DNA of 64,000 nt from assembly GCA_041584755.1 (NCBI GenBank), contig JBFHDK010000004.1, forward strand, positions 1 to 64,000, read 5' to 3'. Position numbers and translations under genes: made by a program. Positions 17,766 through 25,563 of the stretch are shown in pieces; positions within the stretch are counted from its first letter, which is position 1, and every line of letters begins with the position of its first letter. The notes below the pieces were generated by a model. The model ran no database searches, was not told the DNA's origin, and saw only the letters and a list, made by a program, of their open reading frames with translations. The DNA is from HB2-32-21 sp003448675. Its GTDB lineage: Bacteria > Pseudomonadota > Gammaproteobacteria > Pseudomonadales > Porticoccaceae.

Positions 17766-18434
17766 ATGGTCGATTTCATTCTCAATGCCAAAAGCCGGTC
17801 CGAAGCGGGGAAAGGTGCGAGCCGCCGCCTGCGTCGCCTGGCTGGTGAAGTACCTGCTATCGTTTATGGTGGCGAAAAAGAGCCGGAAAAAATATCCCTG
17901 GCACATAACGAACTGAGTCACGCCCTCGATAACGAGGCGTTTTATTCACACATCCTGACGCTTAATGTTGGCAATGACCGCCAGGAAGTGATCCTCAAGG
18001 ACGTGCAACGCCACCCCGCCAAAGCCGTTATTCTGCACGTCGACTTTTTGCGGGTCAGCAAAACCCAGAAGCTCACCACCAAGGTGCCGCTGCACTTCGT
18101 CAATGAAGAAAGCTGTGTTGGCGTCAAGATGGAAGGCGGCCTTATTTCCCACAGCATGACCGAGCTGGAAATCCAATGTCTGCCGGCCGACCTGCCAGAA
18201 TACCTTGAGGTGGACATGGCTGAAGTTACTGTCGGCCAGATTTTACACATCTCCGACCTCCAGCTTCCAAGCGGTGTTGAAAGCGTGGCCCTGTCACACG
18301 GTGAAGACCATGACCTGCCCGTGGCCACGGTCAACAAGAAGAAAGGCAGCGACGAGCTCGAGGAAGAAGAGCTGTCAGCCGAAGCTCCCGCAGGGGAAGC
18401 TGGCAAAGAAGAGGGTGGCGGGGACGAGGAGTAA
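17766..18434 (+). CDS. rplY: Ribosomal protein bL25, long CTC form
   Basis: 222 residues. It binds 5S rRNA in the large subunit. The N-terminal L25 domain (FILNAKSRSEAGKGASRRLRR then VPAIVYGG) is followed by the C-terminal TL5/CTC beta-domain and a strongly acidic tail rich in glutamate. This is the long form found in most bacteria rather than the 94-residue E. coli form. Upstream GGAGAGTAAGGCA gives a good ribosome site. pth follows after 24 bp. Confidence 0.95.
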   Translation: MVDFILNAKSRSEAGKGASRRLRRLAGEVPAIVYGGEKEPEKISLAHNELSHALDNEAFYSHILTLNVGNDRQEVILKDVQRHPAKAVILHVDFLRVSKTQKLTTKVPLHFVNEESCVGVKMEGGLISHSMTELEIQCLPADLPEYLEVDMAEVTVGQILHISDLQLPSGVESVALSHGEDHDLPVATVNKKKGSDELEEEELSAEAPAGEAGKEEGGGDEE

Positions 18435-18458
18435 TCCCCCCGCTAGCCTCCCGAGACC

Positions 18459-19040
18459 TTGGGCAGCACCATCAAGCTCATTGTGGGGCTGGGGAATCCC
18501 GGCCCCAAATATGAGCAAACACGCCACAATGCCGGCGCGGATTTTGTATACGAAATCGCGGCAAAGTTTGGCGCCCCGCTACAGCCGCAAGCGAAGTTTT
18601 TCGGTGCCACAGCACGCCTGAGCATCGGTGGCGCCGATATTCGTCTGCTGATTCCCGACACCTACATGAATCGCAGCGGTCAGGCCGTGGGCGCGATGGC
18701 CAACTTTTTTGATATTAGGCCCGAACAAATTCTGGTCGCCCACGATGAACTGGATCTGGCGCCAGGGGTCTGTCGGCTGAAACAGGGCGGTGGTCATGGC
18801 GGTCACAACGGGTTGCGCGATATTATTCGCGCCCTCGGTAATAATCGGGACTTTGCCCGCCTGCGTATCGGCATCGGCCATCCCGGCAGCGCCAGCGAAG
18901 TAGTCGAATATGTGCTTCGCAAGGCACCCCAGAGCGAGCAGACACTGACCCGCAACAGCTTCGACGAGGCGCTCGCGGTCCTGCCTCTGGCTATAAACGG
19001 TGAATGGGATAAAGCCATGACCCGGCTGCACACCAATTAG
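18459..19040 (+). CDS. pth: Peptidyl-tRNA hydrolase
   Basis: 193 residues. It releases stalled peptides from peptidyl-tRNA. The N-terminus IKLIVGLGNPGPKYEQTRHN carries the catalytic histidine (His23 in this numbering); HDELDLAPGVCRLKQGGGHG and HNGLRDI follow as in the family. The start is a TTG at 18459, since no ATG lies near the conserved beginning. It sits between rplY and ychF in the usual order. Confidence 0.95.
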   Translation: MGSTIKLIVGLGNPGPKYEQTRHNAGADFVYEIAAKFGAPLQPQAKFFGATARLSIGGADIRLLIPDTYMNRSGQAVGAMANFFDIRPEQILVAHDELDLAPGVCRLKQGGGHGGHNGLRDIIRALGNNRDFARLRIGIGHPGSASEVVEYVLRKAPQSEQTLTRNSFDEALAVLPLAINGEWDKAMTRLHTN

Positions 19041-19102
19041 AAAACACCCGCGAACAAGCACCAACAAAATAGACACCAACCAACACCCCGGAATAGACAA
19101 CA

Positions 19103-20194
19103 ATGGGCTTCAAATGCGGCATCGTCGGCCTGCCAAATGTGGGCAAATCGACGCTTTTTAACGCGCTGACCAAGGCCGGTATCGACGCAGAAAATTTCCC
19201 CTTCTGCACCATCGAACCCAACACCGGCATTGTGCCAGTACCCGACCCCCGCCAGGACGCCCTGGCGGCCATCGTCAAACCCGAAAAAGTCGTACCCACG
19301 ACCATGGAATTTGTCGACATCGCCGGGCTCGTGGCCGGCGCCTCGAAGGGCGAAGGCTTGGGCAACCAGTTTTTGGCCAATATTCGCGAGACCGACGCCA
19401 TCGCCCATGTGGTCCGCTGTTTTGAAGACGAAAATGTCATTCACGTAGCCAACCAGATCAACCCGGTCGCCGATATCGACATCATCAACACCGAGCTGGC
19501 CCTGGCCGACCTGGAGAGCGTTGAAAAAGCCCTGCAAAAAGCCACCCGCGCCGCCAAGGGCAATGACAAGGACGCCATCGCACAGGTAGCGGTACTGGAA
19601 AACCTCCTGCCCCACCTGAACCAGGCCAAACCCCTGCGCTCACTCAATCTCAGCCTCGAAGACAAGGCCAAAGTAAGGGAATTAAGCCTGTTGACCCTGA
19701 AACCCACGCTGTATATCGCCAACGTTGCCGAGGACGGCTTCACGGACAACCCGCACCTGGCAGCGGTGGAAACGCTCGCTCAAGAAGAGGGCGCCCAGGT
19801 CGTGCCCATCTGCAACAAACTGGAAGCCGAAATCGCCGAACTGGATGATCTGGACAAGGCCGAGTTTCTGGCCGAAATGAATATGGATCAACCGGGCCTG
19901 AACCGGGTTATTTTCGCCGGCTACCGGCTGCTCGATCTACAAACCTATTTCACCGCCGGTGTTAAAGAGGTTCGCGCCTGGACCATTCCCATCGGCGCCA
20001 CCGCGCCCCAGGCAGCGGGGAAAATACACACCGATTTTGAGAAAGGTTTTATTCGCGCCGAAGTTGTCAGTTATGAGGACTTCATTGCCTGCAATGGCGA
20101 AGCCGGCGCCAAGGACGCGGGCAAATGGCGGCTGGAAGGTAAGGACTACATTGTTGAAGACGGCGATGTGATCCATTTCCGCTTTAATGTGTAA
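19103..20194 (+). CDS. ychF: Redox-regulated ATPase YchF
   Basis: 363 residues, an Obg-family P-loop protein that prefers ATP. The G1 loop is GLPNVGKSTLFNALTK, the G3 region is DIAGLVAGASKGEGLG, and the G4-like element is CNKLEAE. A C-terminal TGS domain ends FIRAEVVSYEDF and VEDGDVIHFRFNV. It works on ribosomes and in oxidative stress response. It is the last of the prs-rplY-pth-ychF series and 3 bp before the transporter gene, so these may be co-transcribed. Confidence 0.96.
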   Translation: MGFKCGIVGLPNVGKSTLFNALTKAGIDAENFPFCTIEPNTGIVPVPDPRQDALAAIVKPEKVVPTTMEFVDIAGLVAGASKGEGLGNQFLANIRETDAIAHVVRCFEDENVIHVANQINPVADIDIINTELALADLESVEKALQKATRAAKGNDKDAIAQVAVLENLLPHLNQAKPLRSLNLSLEDKAKVRELSLLTLKPTLYIANVAEDGFTDNPHLAAVETLAQEEGAQVVPICNKLEAEIAELDDLDKAEFLAEMNMDQPGLNRVIFAGYRLLDLQTYFTAGVKEVRAWTIPIGATAPQAAGKIHTDFEKGFIRAEVVSYEDFIACNGEAGAKDAGKWRLEGKDYIVEDGDVIHFRFNV

Positions 20195-20197
20195 GCG

Positions 20198-21163
20198 ATG
20201 AATACCCGGCCCGGTAACATCCACACCATATCGGGTCGCCGTGGCTACGGTTTGTTTCTGGCTTTTTTCGCCTGCACCCTGTGGGGATTGTTCCCGATTG
20301 CCATCAAAAGCGTGTTACAGGAGCTCGATCCCTACACCGTCACATTTTATCGCTTTAGCCTGGCCGGACTGGTTCTACTGCCGTTCCTGTACCGCCGTCG
20401 TCAACTACGGGGTATATATCAGACTGGCGGCGCGCGCCTGCGCCTGGTGCTACTGGGTTGCGGCGCGCTACTGACCCTGAACTACCTTTTGTACACGTTT
20501 GGCATACGCTATATCACGCCCGAGGCCACCCAGGTAATTATCCAGCTGGCGACTATTTTGCTCCTGCTATCCAGTGTGTTGTTCTTTGGCGAGACCTTCA
20601 ATCGTATCCAGTGGTGGGGCTGTGTGGTATTTCTCGGCGGCCTGATTATCTTTTTTTACCCCCGAATTCTGGACATGCTGGAAGGCCTGAACACATACGC
20701 TATTGGCATGGGCCTCATCACCATGGCCGCGATCAGCTGGACCTGCTATGCGATTTTGCAAAAACAACTGCTTGTGCACTTCACCTCGTCCCAGGTAATG
20801 CTGGTAGTCTATGGTATCGGCATGGTGACATTTTTACCCCTGTCGGAACCGGCAGCTGCTGCCTCACTCAGCCCAACCAACATTGGTTTACTGATATTCT
20901 GCGCCACCAGCACCCTGCTTGGTGCCGGTAGCTTTGCCGAAGCCCTGGCCCACCTGGAGGCCTCGCGCATCAGCGCCATTATGACCACCCTACCCATCTT
21001 TACTCTCGTGTTTATGTGGTGCCTTAGCTTGTTCCCCTGGTTTGATATTAGCGCCGAACCCATGGCCGCCCACATACTGCTAGGCGCCGTTGTGGTAGTG
21101 ATCGGCGCGCTGATGGTGGCGCTAAAAAAAGATACCGGGGCAGGAAAAGACGCTGCCGCATAA
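20198..21163 (+). CDS. EamA/DMT family transporter
   Basis: 321 residues with ten hydrophobic helices in two EamA repeats (each beginning near FFACTLWGLFPIAIKS and AISWTCYAILQKQ). Such proteins export or import small metabolites across the inner membrane. The start ATG follows the ychF stop by 3 bp, indicating co-transcription. A short basic C-terminus ends the protein. The substrate is unknown. Confidence 0.85.
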   Translation: MNTRPGNIHTISGRRGYGLFLAFFACTLWGLFPIAIKSVLQELDPYTVTFYRFSLAGLVLLPFLYRRRQLRGIYQTGGARLRLVLLGCGALLTLNYLLYTFGIRYITPEATQVIIQLATILLLLSSVLFFGETFNRIQWWGCVVFLGGLIIFFYPRILDMLEGLNTYAIGMGLITMAAISWTCYAILQKQLLVHFTSSQVMLVVYGIGMVTFLPLSEPAAAASLSPTNIGLLIFCATSTLLGAGSFAEALAHLEASRISAIMTTLPIFTLVFMWCLSLFPWFDISAEPMAAHILLGAVVVVIGALMVALKKDTGAGKDAAA

Positions 21164-21186
21164 AGCCGAAGCCCGAACCGTGTTTC

Positions 21187-21215
21187 TTGACAAAAACCCG
21201 GAAAGTGGCCAGAAT
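21187..21215 (+). promoter_or_regulatory. Promoter of tRNA-Met
   Basis: A perfect TTGACA (21187-21192), 17-nt spacer and CAGAAT (21210-21215), followed by the GC-rich discriminator TCGCGCCC, which is typical of stringently controlled stable-RNA promoters. The tRNA begins 26 nt after the -10. Confidence 0.65.
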
Positions 21216-21241
21216 TCGCGCCCTTTCCAGTACGACACTGT

Positions 21242-21318
21242 GGCTACGTAGCTCAGCTGGTTAGAGCACAGCATTCATAATGCTGGGGTCGGCAGTTCAA
21301 GTCTGCCCGTAGCTACCA
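21242..21318 (+). tRNA. tRNA-Met, elongator type (anticodon CAT)
   Basis: 77 nt with encoded CCA. The anticodon stem CAGCA/TGCTG encloses TTCATAA, with CAT at 21276-21278. The acceptor stem GGCTACG pairs with CGTAGCT, leaving a G-U pair at 1-72. The first pair is therefore not the C1-A72 mismatch of initiator tRNA, so I call it elongator. The T arm is GGCAG-TTCAAGT-CTGCC. Confidence 0.93.
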
Positions 21319-21568
21319 TCTTTTCCCTCCCCTCCCGCCTGAACCTACTTTTCACCAGCTTGCGAGAGCAATCTGGTTTTGACTGTCGCTAGTTTGTTCA
21401 CGGGAGTACCCGCCATAGTAAGAAACTCATAACTGGCTTAATGACCCCCAGCTCTGGTTACTCACGTGTTTAGGTAACGGCTCTGATAAGGTCCAGAACC
21501 ACTTATGCGTCATATAAACCCATTTTTAATGGCGCGTTTGGTAGATACATGCCAGTTAACGTGGCGCA
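21319..21568. other. Intergenic DNA downstream of tRNA-Met, no gene seen
   Basis: No frame with protein-like composition and no clear terminator; AT content rises relative to the housekeeping genes on the left. No second copy of the tRNA 3' end was noticed, so there is no visible attachment-site duplication. Confidence 0.4.
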
Positions 21569-21786
21569 TTAATCAAACAATGGCGGCTTCTCTAACGGCT
21601 GGTCACCCTGGAAGCGAGCGCACATCCCCTCAAGATACTGACTCAGTTCAATTCGCTCTCAACACTTCTTATTAACACGCCAAATTGTTCCAACCGGCGT
21701 TTGACCTGGTTTTTCTCGTCTAAATCCAGCGCTTTGTAGGCGCGCGGATAGAGCCCGCCGTAACCCCAACAAATACTGGCAAAATT
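21569..21786 (-). pseudogene. Decayed protein-coding fragment of unknown family
   Basis: On the minus strand an open frame from 21786 reads WGYGGLYPRAYKALDLDEK and then a charged helix through QVKRRLEQFGVLIRSVE. After a one-base slip near 21660 a second frame continues ERIELSQYLEGMCARFQ and ends PLEKPPLFD at a TAA (21569-21571). Both halves have good amino-acid composition and join without loss, which is what a single frameshift in an old gene end would give. There is no start codon. I do not recognise the family. Confidence 0.4.
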
Positions 21787-21893
21787 CTAGCTTTGCTCTG
21801 TCTCAGTGAAGGAGAAGTGGACAAGAAGCTCCAGGTTCGTGATTGATTTATAACAATGGATTTTTGATTTAGTTTATTCATCACGCAATTAAG

Positions 21894-21912
21894 AACGAGT
21901 ATCATTCGCATT
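21894..21912 (+). promoter_or_regulatory. Fur box upstream of the TonB receptor gene
   Basis: Read on the minus strand, AATGCGAATGATACTCGTT matches the classical 19-bp Fur pattern (AATGAGAATGATTCTCATT) at 16 positions. It lies 37 bp before the receptor ATG, where a repressor would block transcription when iron is replete. Confidence 0.65.
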
Positions 21913-21948
21913 TGCACCCAATTTTAGCAAGGTAGTAAAGGACCTAAT

Positions 21949-24060
21949 ATGAGACAACTACTGTTATTCACTGTGGTGACGGTGACCGTCGCCCTTCCCT
22001 TTCACAGCGGCTGGGCAAAAGAAGAGCAGATAGTAGAAGAAGTCACCGTAATCGGAGCCGGCCTACGCGAACGACTATACAAAGCCGGCATGTTAAAAGA
22101 CGTCATCCAGAAAACTGAGGTGATAAGCGACACCTCGATCGAGCAAATGAACGCTGTCAATCTGACCGAAGCCATCTCTGAATCCCCCGGCGTGCGCGTC
22201 AGCAACGAGTGCTCCATGTGTGGTGTGAAGCGCGTTATGCTCAATGGTATGCGTGGAGAACATACCACTATCTTGGTGGACGGCATTGCCACCTACACCA
22301 TGATGTCCGGGTTCTACGGCCTGGATGCAGCGGCCTCTGCCGGCATCAACAGTATCGAAATCGCCCGCGGTGCCGGGGCCTCGCTGATCGCGCCGGAGGC
22401 GATAGGCGGCACCATCAACCTGGTGACAAAGGAAGCAACCGAAAACAGTGTTGAGATCGATTTGTCCGGTGGCGAAAACGGCTATAGAAAGGGCAGTATG
22501 GTAGCGACAGGCCTGGCCAACCAGGATTCCACCCGGATCACACTGATCGGCCAGTATGACGAGCGGGATGAGTACGATGGTGACAATAACCGCGTCAGTG
22601 AGAATCCGTATATGGAGAATCGCTCTTTCACCGCCTACCTCTCCCAGGATCTGGGATTTAGCGACAACCTGCGTTTACGCATTAATCACACCGAATCTGA
22701 AATTTTTGGCGGCCCCGACGGTTCGGACATAGGGAAGGTATTAGCCAGCTTCGCTGCCGATCCCAGCGAGTCCCCCAGCCTCTTCGTCGATGACGATGTC
22801 CGCAACGACTATATCGGTCGCCCCTGGGAAACTGCGGAGTGGATTGAATCCGATCGCGATGAGATCTACCTGAGCTGGCTGCACGAATTCAATGCCGACT
22901 TCAACCTACAGGTCTCCGTCTCCCACAATGAGCACTCCCAAAACTCCTTCTACGAGGGCTTTAGCTACGAAGCGGATAATGACATGTCCTTTGTTGACGT
23001 CCGCATGAACTGGGCGCTGAATAGTGATCATCTGCTCACTTTCGGCGCCGATGGGCGCTTCGAAGAGCTGCGCTCAAAAACCAACAGTGACAGCCCCGAC
23101 TACGTCTCCGACAGCTTTGACTACGATACGAACGGCGTCTATATACAGGACACCTGGACACCGAGTGAAAATCTGGAAGTTGCCTTGGCAGTGCGCTTTG
23201 ATCAGATTGAGGCCGATTTTATCGATCCCAGCAAACCGGGCACCGAGATCGACGATAACATCATCTCCCCGCGCCTGGATATGCGCTACACTCATACCGA
23301 CCAGTGGACCTCGCGCTTCTCCTACGGCCGCGGTTACCGTGCACCCCTCTCTTTCTTTGAAAGTGATCACGGCATCCTGGATGCTGGGGACGGCTTTGCC
23401 ATTGAGATCGACGAGGTGGAGCGCTCCGAATCGTTTAACTATGCGCTGAGCTTCGCCGACGAGCGCCTATCCGCCACCGCCTCGCTGGCCTACACCGAGG
23501 TGGAAAACCTGGCGGCGCTTGATGAAACCGATTCCGGTGTGCCGCTACTGACACAGATGGATAAAGATGCTGATGTTTTGGTGACTGATATCGCGCTGAC
23601 TTACCACCTGCTGGAGAATTTAAGCCTGACCATGACCGCGGAACGCATCGACTATTCTGATGAATTTAAACAGGCTTTCGGTGTAGTGCCGGTAGAGGAG
23701 CGTCTTGTATTAAGCGTGGACTGGCATATAGAGGGCTGGGATGTTTACACCTCAGCTACCTGGATCGGCAGTCGCGACCTGTCGGAATACGGCACCCCTG
23801 AAACCCCCACTTTTGATGCCGCGGGAACCGAGCCAATGTCACAGTCAGCGGAATCTTACTGGACGGTAGATTTACGTGGTTCCCGCCACCTCGGTGACAA
23901 CTGGGAGATCTATGTCGGTGCCAGCAACCTGTTTGACTACACTCAAGTTGAAGATATGGAATCCCCGCTGTTTTTCGAGGATGGAGGCTATGATGTGGCC
24001 TACATTTATGGGCCACTGCGTGGACGCGAAGCCTACGCGGGTGTGAAGTATAGTTTCTGA
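21949..24060 (+). CDS. TonB-dependent outer-membrane receptor with CxxC plug
   Basis: 703 residues. A signal peptide ending near GWA-KEE is followed by a TonB-box-like segment EEVTVIGAG, a plug domain (about residues 50-170: RGEHTTILVDG, IEIARGAGAS, APEAIGGTINLVTK) and a 22-strand barrel ending in aromatic VKYSF. The protein has only two cysteines, Cys88 and Cys91, in the plug (ECSMCG). AAAGGA precedes the ATG. A Fur box lies upstream and a secreted redoxin gene follows by 13 bp, suggesting an iron-starvation uptake unit. The ligand (metal chelate, heme or other) is not evident. Confidence 0.88.
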   Translation: MRQLLLFTVVTVTVALPFHSGWAKEEQIVEEVTVIGAGLRERLYKAGMLKDVIQKTEVISDTSIEQMNAVNLTEAISESPGVRVSNECSMCGVKRVMLNGMRGEHTTILVDGIATYTMMSGFYGLDAAASAGINSIEIARGAGASLIAPEAIGGTINLVTKEATENSVEIDLSGGENGYRKGSMVATGLANQDSTRITLIGQYDERDEYDGDNNRVSENPYMENRSFTAYLSQDLGFSDNLRLRINHTESEIFGGPDGSDIGKVLASFAADPSESPSLFVDDDVRNDYIGRPWETAEWIESDRDEIYLSWLHEFNADFNLQVSVSHNEHSQNSFYEGFSYEADNDMSFVDVRMNWALNSDHLLTFGADGRFEELRSKTNSDSPDYVSDSFDYDTNGVYIQDTWTPSENLEVALAVRFDQIEADFIDPSKPGTEIDDNIISPRLDMRYTHTDQWTSRFSYGRGYRAPLSFFESDHGILDAGDGFAIEIDEVERSESFNYALSFADERLSATASLAYTEVENLAALDETDSGVPLLTQMDKDADVLVTDIALTYHLLENLSLTMTAERIDYSDEFKQAFGVVPVEERLVLSVDWHIEGWDVYTSATWIGSRDLSEYGTPETPTFDAAGTEPMSQSAESYWTVDLRGSRHLGDNWEIYVGASNLFDYTQVEDMESPLFFEDGGYDVAYIYGPLRGREAYAGVKYSF

Positions 24061-24073
24061 CGGCAGTGCTCTT

Positions 24074-24571
24074 TTGACGATCCCATATTTCCGTTCATTG
24101 CTGCTTATCGTTATCAACCTGGTATTAATACCCCGGGCAGTTGCCTCTCTGGAGCAGCTGCAACTGCCCAGTCTCACCGATAATACAACGGTCAGTATGA
24201 CGGATTTTCGCGGCAAGGTCCTATTGCTCAGCTTCTTCGAGCCGGACTGCCCCTGGTGCTATCGGCAAATGAAAGTGTTCAACCAAACCCAAGCCCAGTG
24301 CAATGAACAATTGCAACCGCTGTCGGTGGGCATACGGGGTACGGATCAGAAACTAAGGCCGGAGCTAAGGCGCGCAAAGGTTAGTTACCCCGCCGTCAGG
24401 GGCACACCGCTGTTACTCCGGCTGGTCGGGGAGATCCCCGCTACACCCTGGACACTGATTTTCGATCCACAGGGGCAGTTACTGGGAACCTGGCGTGGTT
24501 ATATGAAATTTAAACAGGTGCAATCGCTATTCCCCGAGTTTTGTCCGCCACCAGAATCGCCGCTCGGCTAA
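24074..24571 (+). CDS. Secreted TlpA-like thioredoxin-fold protein
   Basis: 165 residues. An N-terminal hydrophobic signal (about residues 5-24, ending AVAS) exports the protein to the periplasm. The thioredoxin fold shows DFRGKVLLLSFFEPDC then the active site Cys59-Pro-Trp-Cys62, and the cis-proline region ATPWTLIFD. Two extra cysteines (about 76 and 157) are present. The start is TTG at 24074. It is 13 bp from the receptor gene and presumably in the same transcript, so a role in reducing or forming the receptor's plug disulfide is an attractive but unproven inference. Confidence 0.8.
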   Translation: MTIPYFRSLLLIVINLVLIPRAVASLEQLQLPSLTDNTTVSMTDFRGKVLLLSFFEPDCPWCYRQMKVFNQTQAQCNEQLQPLSVGIRGTDQKLRPELRRAKVSYPAVRGTPLLLRLVGEIPATPWTLIFDPQGQLLGTWRGYMKFKQVQSLFPEFCPPPESPLG

Positions 24572-24640
24572 TGTGCGTCATCGCTCAGTATCTCTCTTAT
24601 TTCACCAATTATTTGGAATCAAAGGCCTGATATTTTGATA

Positions 24641-25383
24641 GGGTCTTAGGAATCAAATCATCGACCAAACTGCTTCTAAGACCCTGTATAAAGCTAAAAA
24701 CCTCTACTAAAGAAATTCAAAAATCAGAGAAACCAAATTTCGCCAACTTATCAAGGCCTTCACCATGGACTTTTCTGCAACGGATACGGCCAAACTGGCC
24801 GGCCTGAATGTTCCATCCGTGAACGCCATTTTCCTCAAACTCCGTGTACGTATCGCCCAGTTCCGCGAGGCGCAGTCTCCTTATTCTGGCAAGGTCAAAT
24901 TGGATGAATCCTGTTTTGGCCCAAGGCGTGTTCGTGGTAAAAAGGGCCGTGGCACTGGCGGTAAAGCCATTGTCTTTGGCATCTTCATAGATAATGGCCA
25001 TGTCTTTACCGAAATTGCCCCTGATGCACGCAAACGCTGTCTGTATACGAATCATTCGTGGCAGAGTGGACCTTGATAGTGTTGTACATACGGACGGGTG
25101 GCGCGCCCATGACGGCCTGGCAGATATCTGCTATGCCTGGCATTTTCGTATCCACCATGGCGACGATGAATTTGCTAAGCATCAGTCCCCTATCAACGGC
25201 ATCGAACCCTTTTGGGCCTATGCCAAACATCGCTTAACCCAGTTTACAGGCGCGCCTTAACACACCTTTTATTTGCACCTCAAGGAAAGAGAATATCGAT
25301 GCAATCGTCGCCGTGACAACCTCAACAAATCACTGCTCAAACTGCTTCGAAACACCCCCATTTAGGTTAGTCTGCTTCCTAAG
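24641..25383 (+). mobile_element. Dead IS1595-type insertion sequence remnant
   Basis: The transposase relic (24711-25365) lies between imperfect terminal inverted repeats. The left end is GGGTCTTAGGAATCA at 24641-24655. The right end is TGCTTCCTAAG at 25373-25383, whose complement CTTAGGAAGCA matches CTTAGGAATCA in the left end at all but one position. The left end additionally forms a hairpin (AGGGTCTTAG at 24640-24649 with CTAAGACCCT at 24676-24685). No target duplication was recognised. Confidence 0.65.
24711..25365 (+). pseudogene. IS1595 family (ISXO2-like) transposase, frameshifted and with an internal stop
   Basis: The N-terminal helix-turn-helix part FRQLIKAFTMDFSATDTAKL and the DDE-type core KVKLDESCFGPRRVRGKKGR are in one frame. 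Near 25047-25055 the frame shifts by one base; HTDGWRAHDGL, PINGIEPFWAYAKHRL and YLHLKEREY continue in the next frame. A TAA at 25258-25260 replaces the lysine expected before HTFYLHLKE. The C-terminus ends LLKLLRNTPI at a TAG (25363-25365). Two independent inactivating changes show that the element cannot move by itself. Confidence 0.8.
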
Positions 25384-25563
25384 CACAACCAGCGACTCAA
25401 AAAACGATTCCATTACAGACATCGGAGGAAATAAATGTACTTGGGTATTTAATCAATCTCGTCGCAGTTTAAACCTGATACTGGGTTTCTATCTACCGGA
25501 CTTTCTAAGTAGCCCTGTACCGGCCTTTTGATGCAAAGAAAAACCCCCTCCTGTTGCTGCCCT

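Noticed and set aside
21319..21948. tRNA-Met as a phage or island attachment site
   Set aside because: No integrase gene next to it and no repeated tRNA 3' end was seen to the right, so the idea is left open rather than annotated.
24765..25076. Intact small gene of 103 codons
   Set aside because: It is only the N-terminal part of a frameshifted IS1595 transposase.
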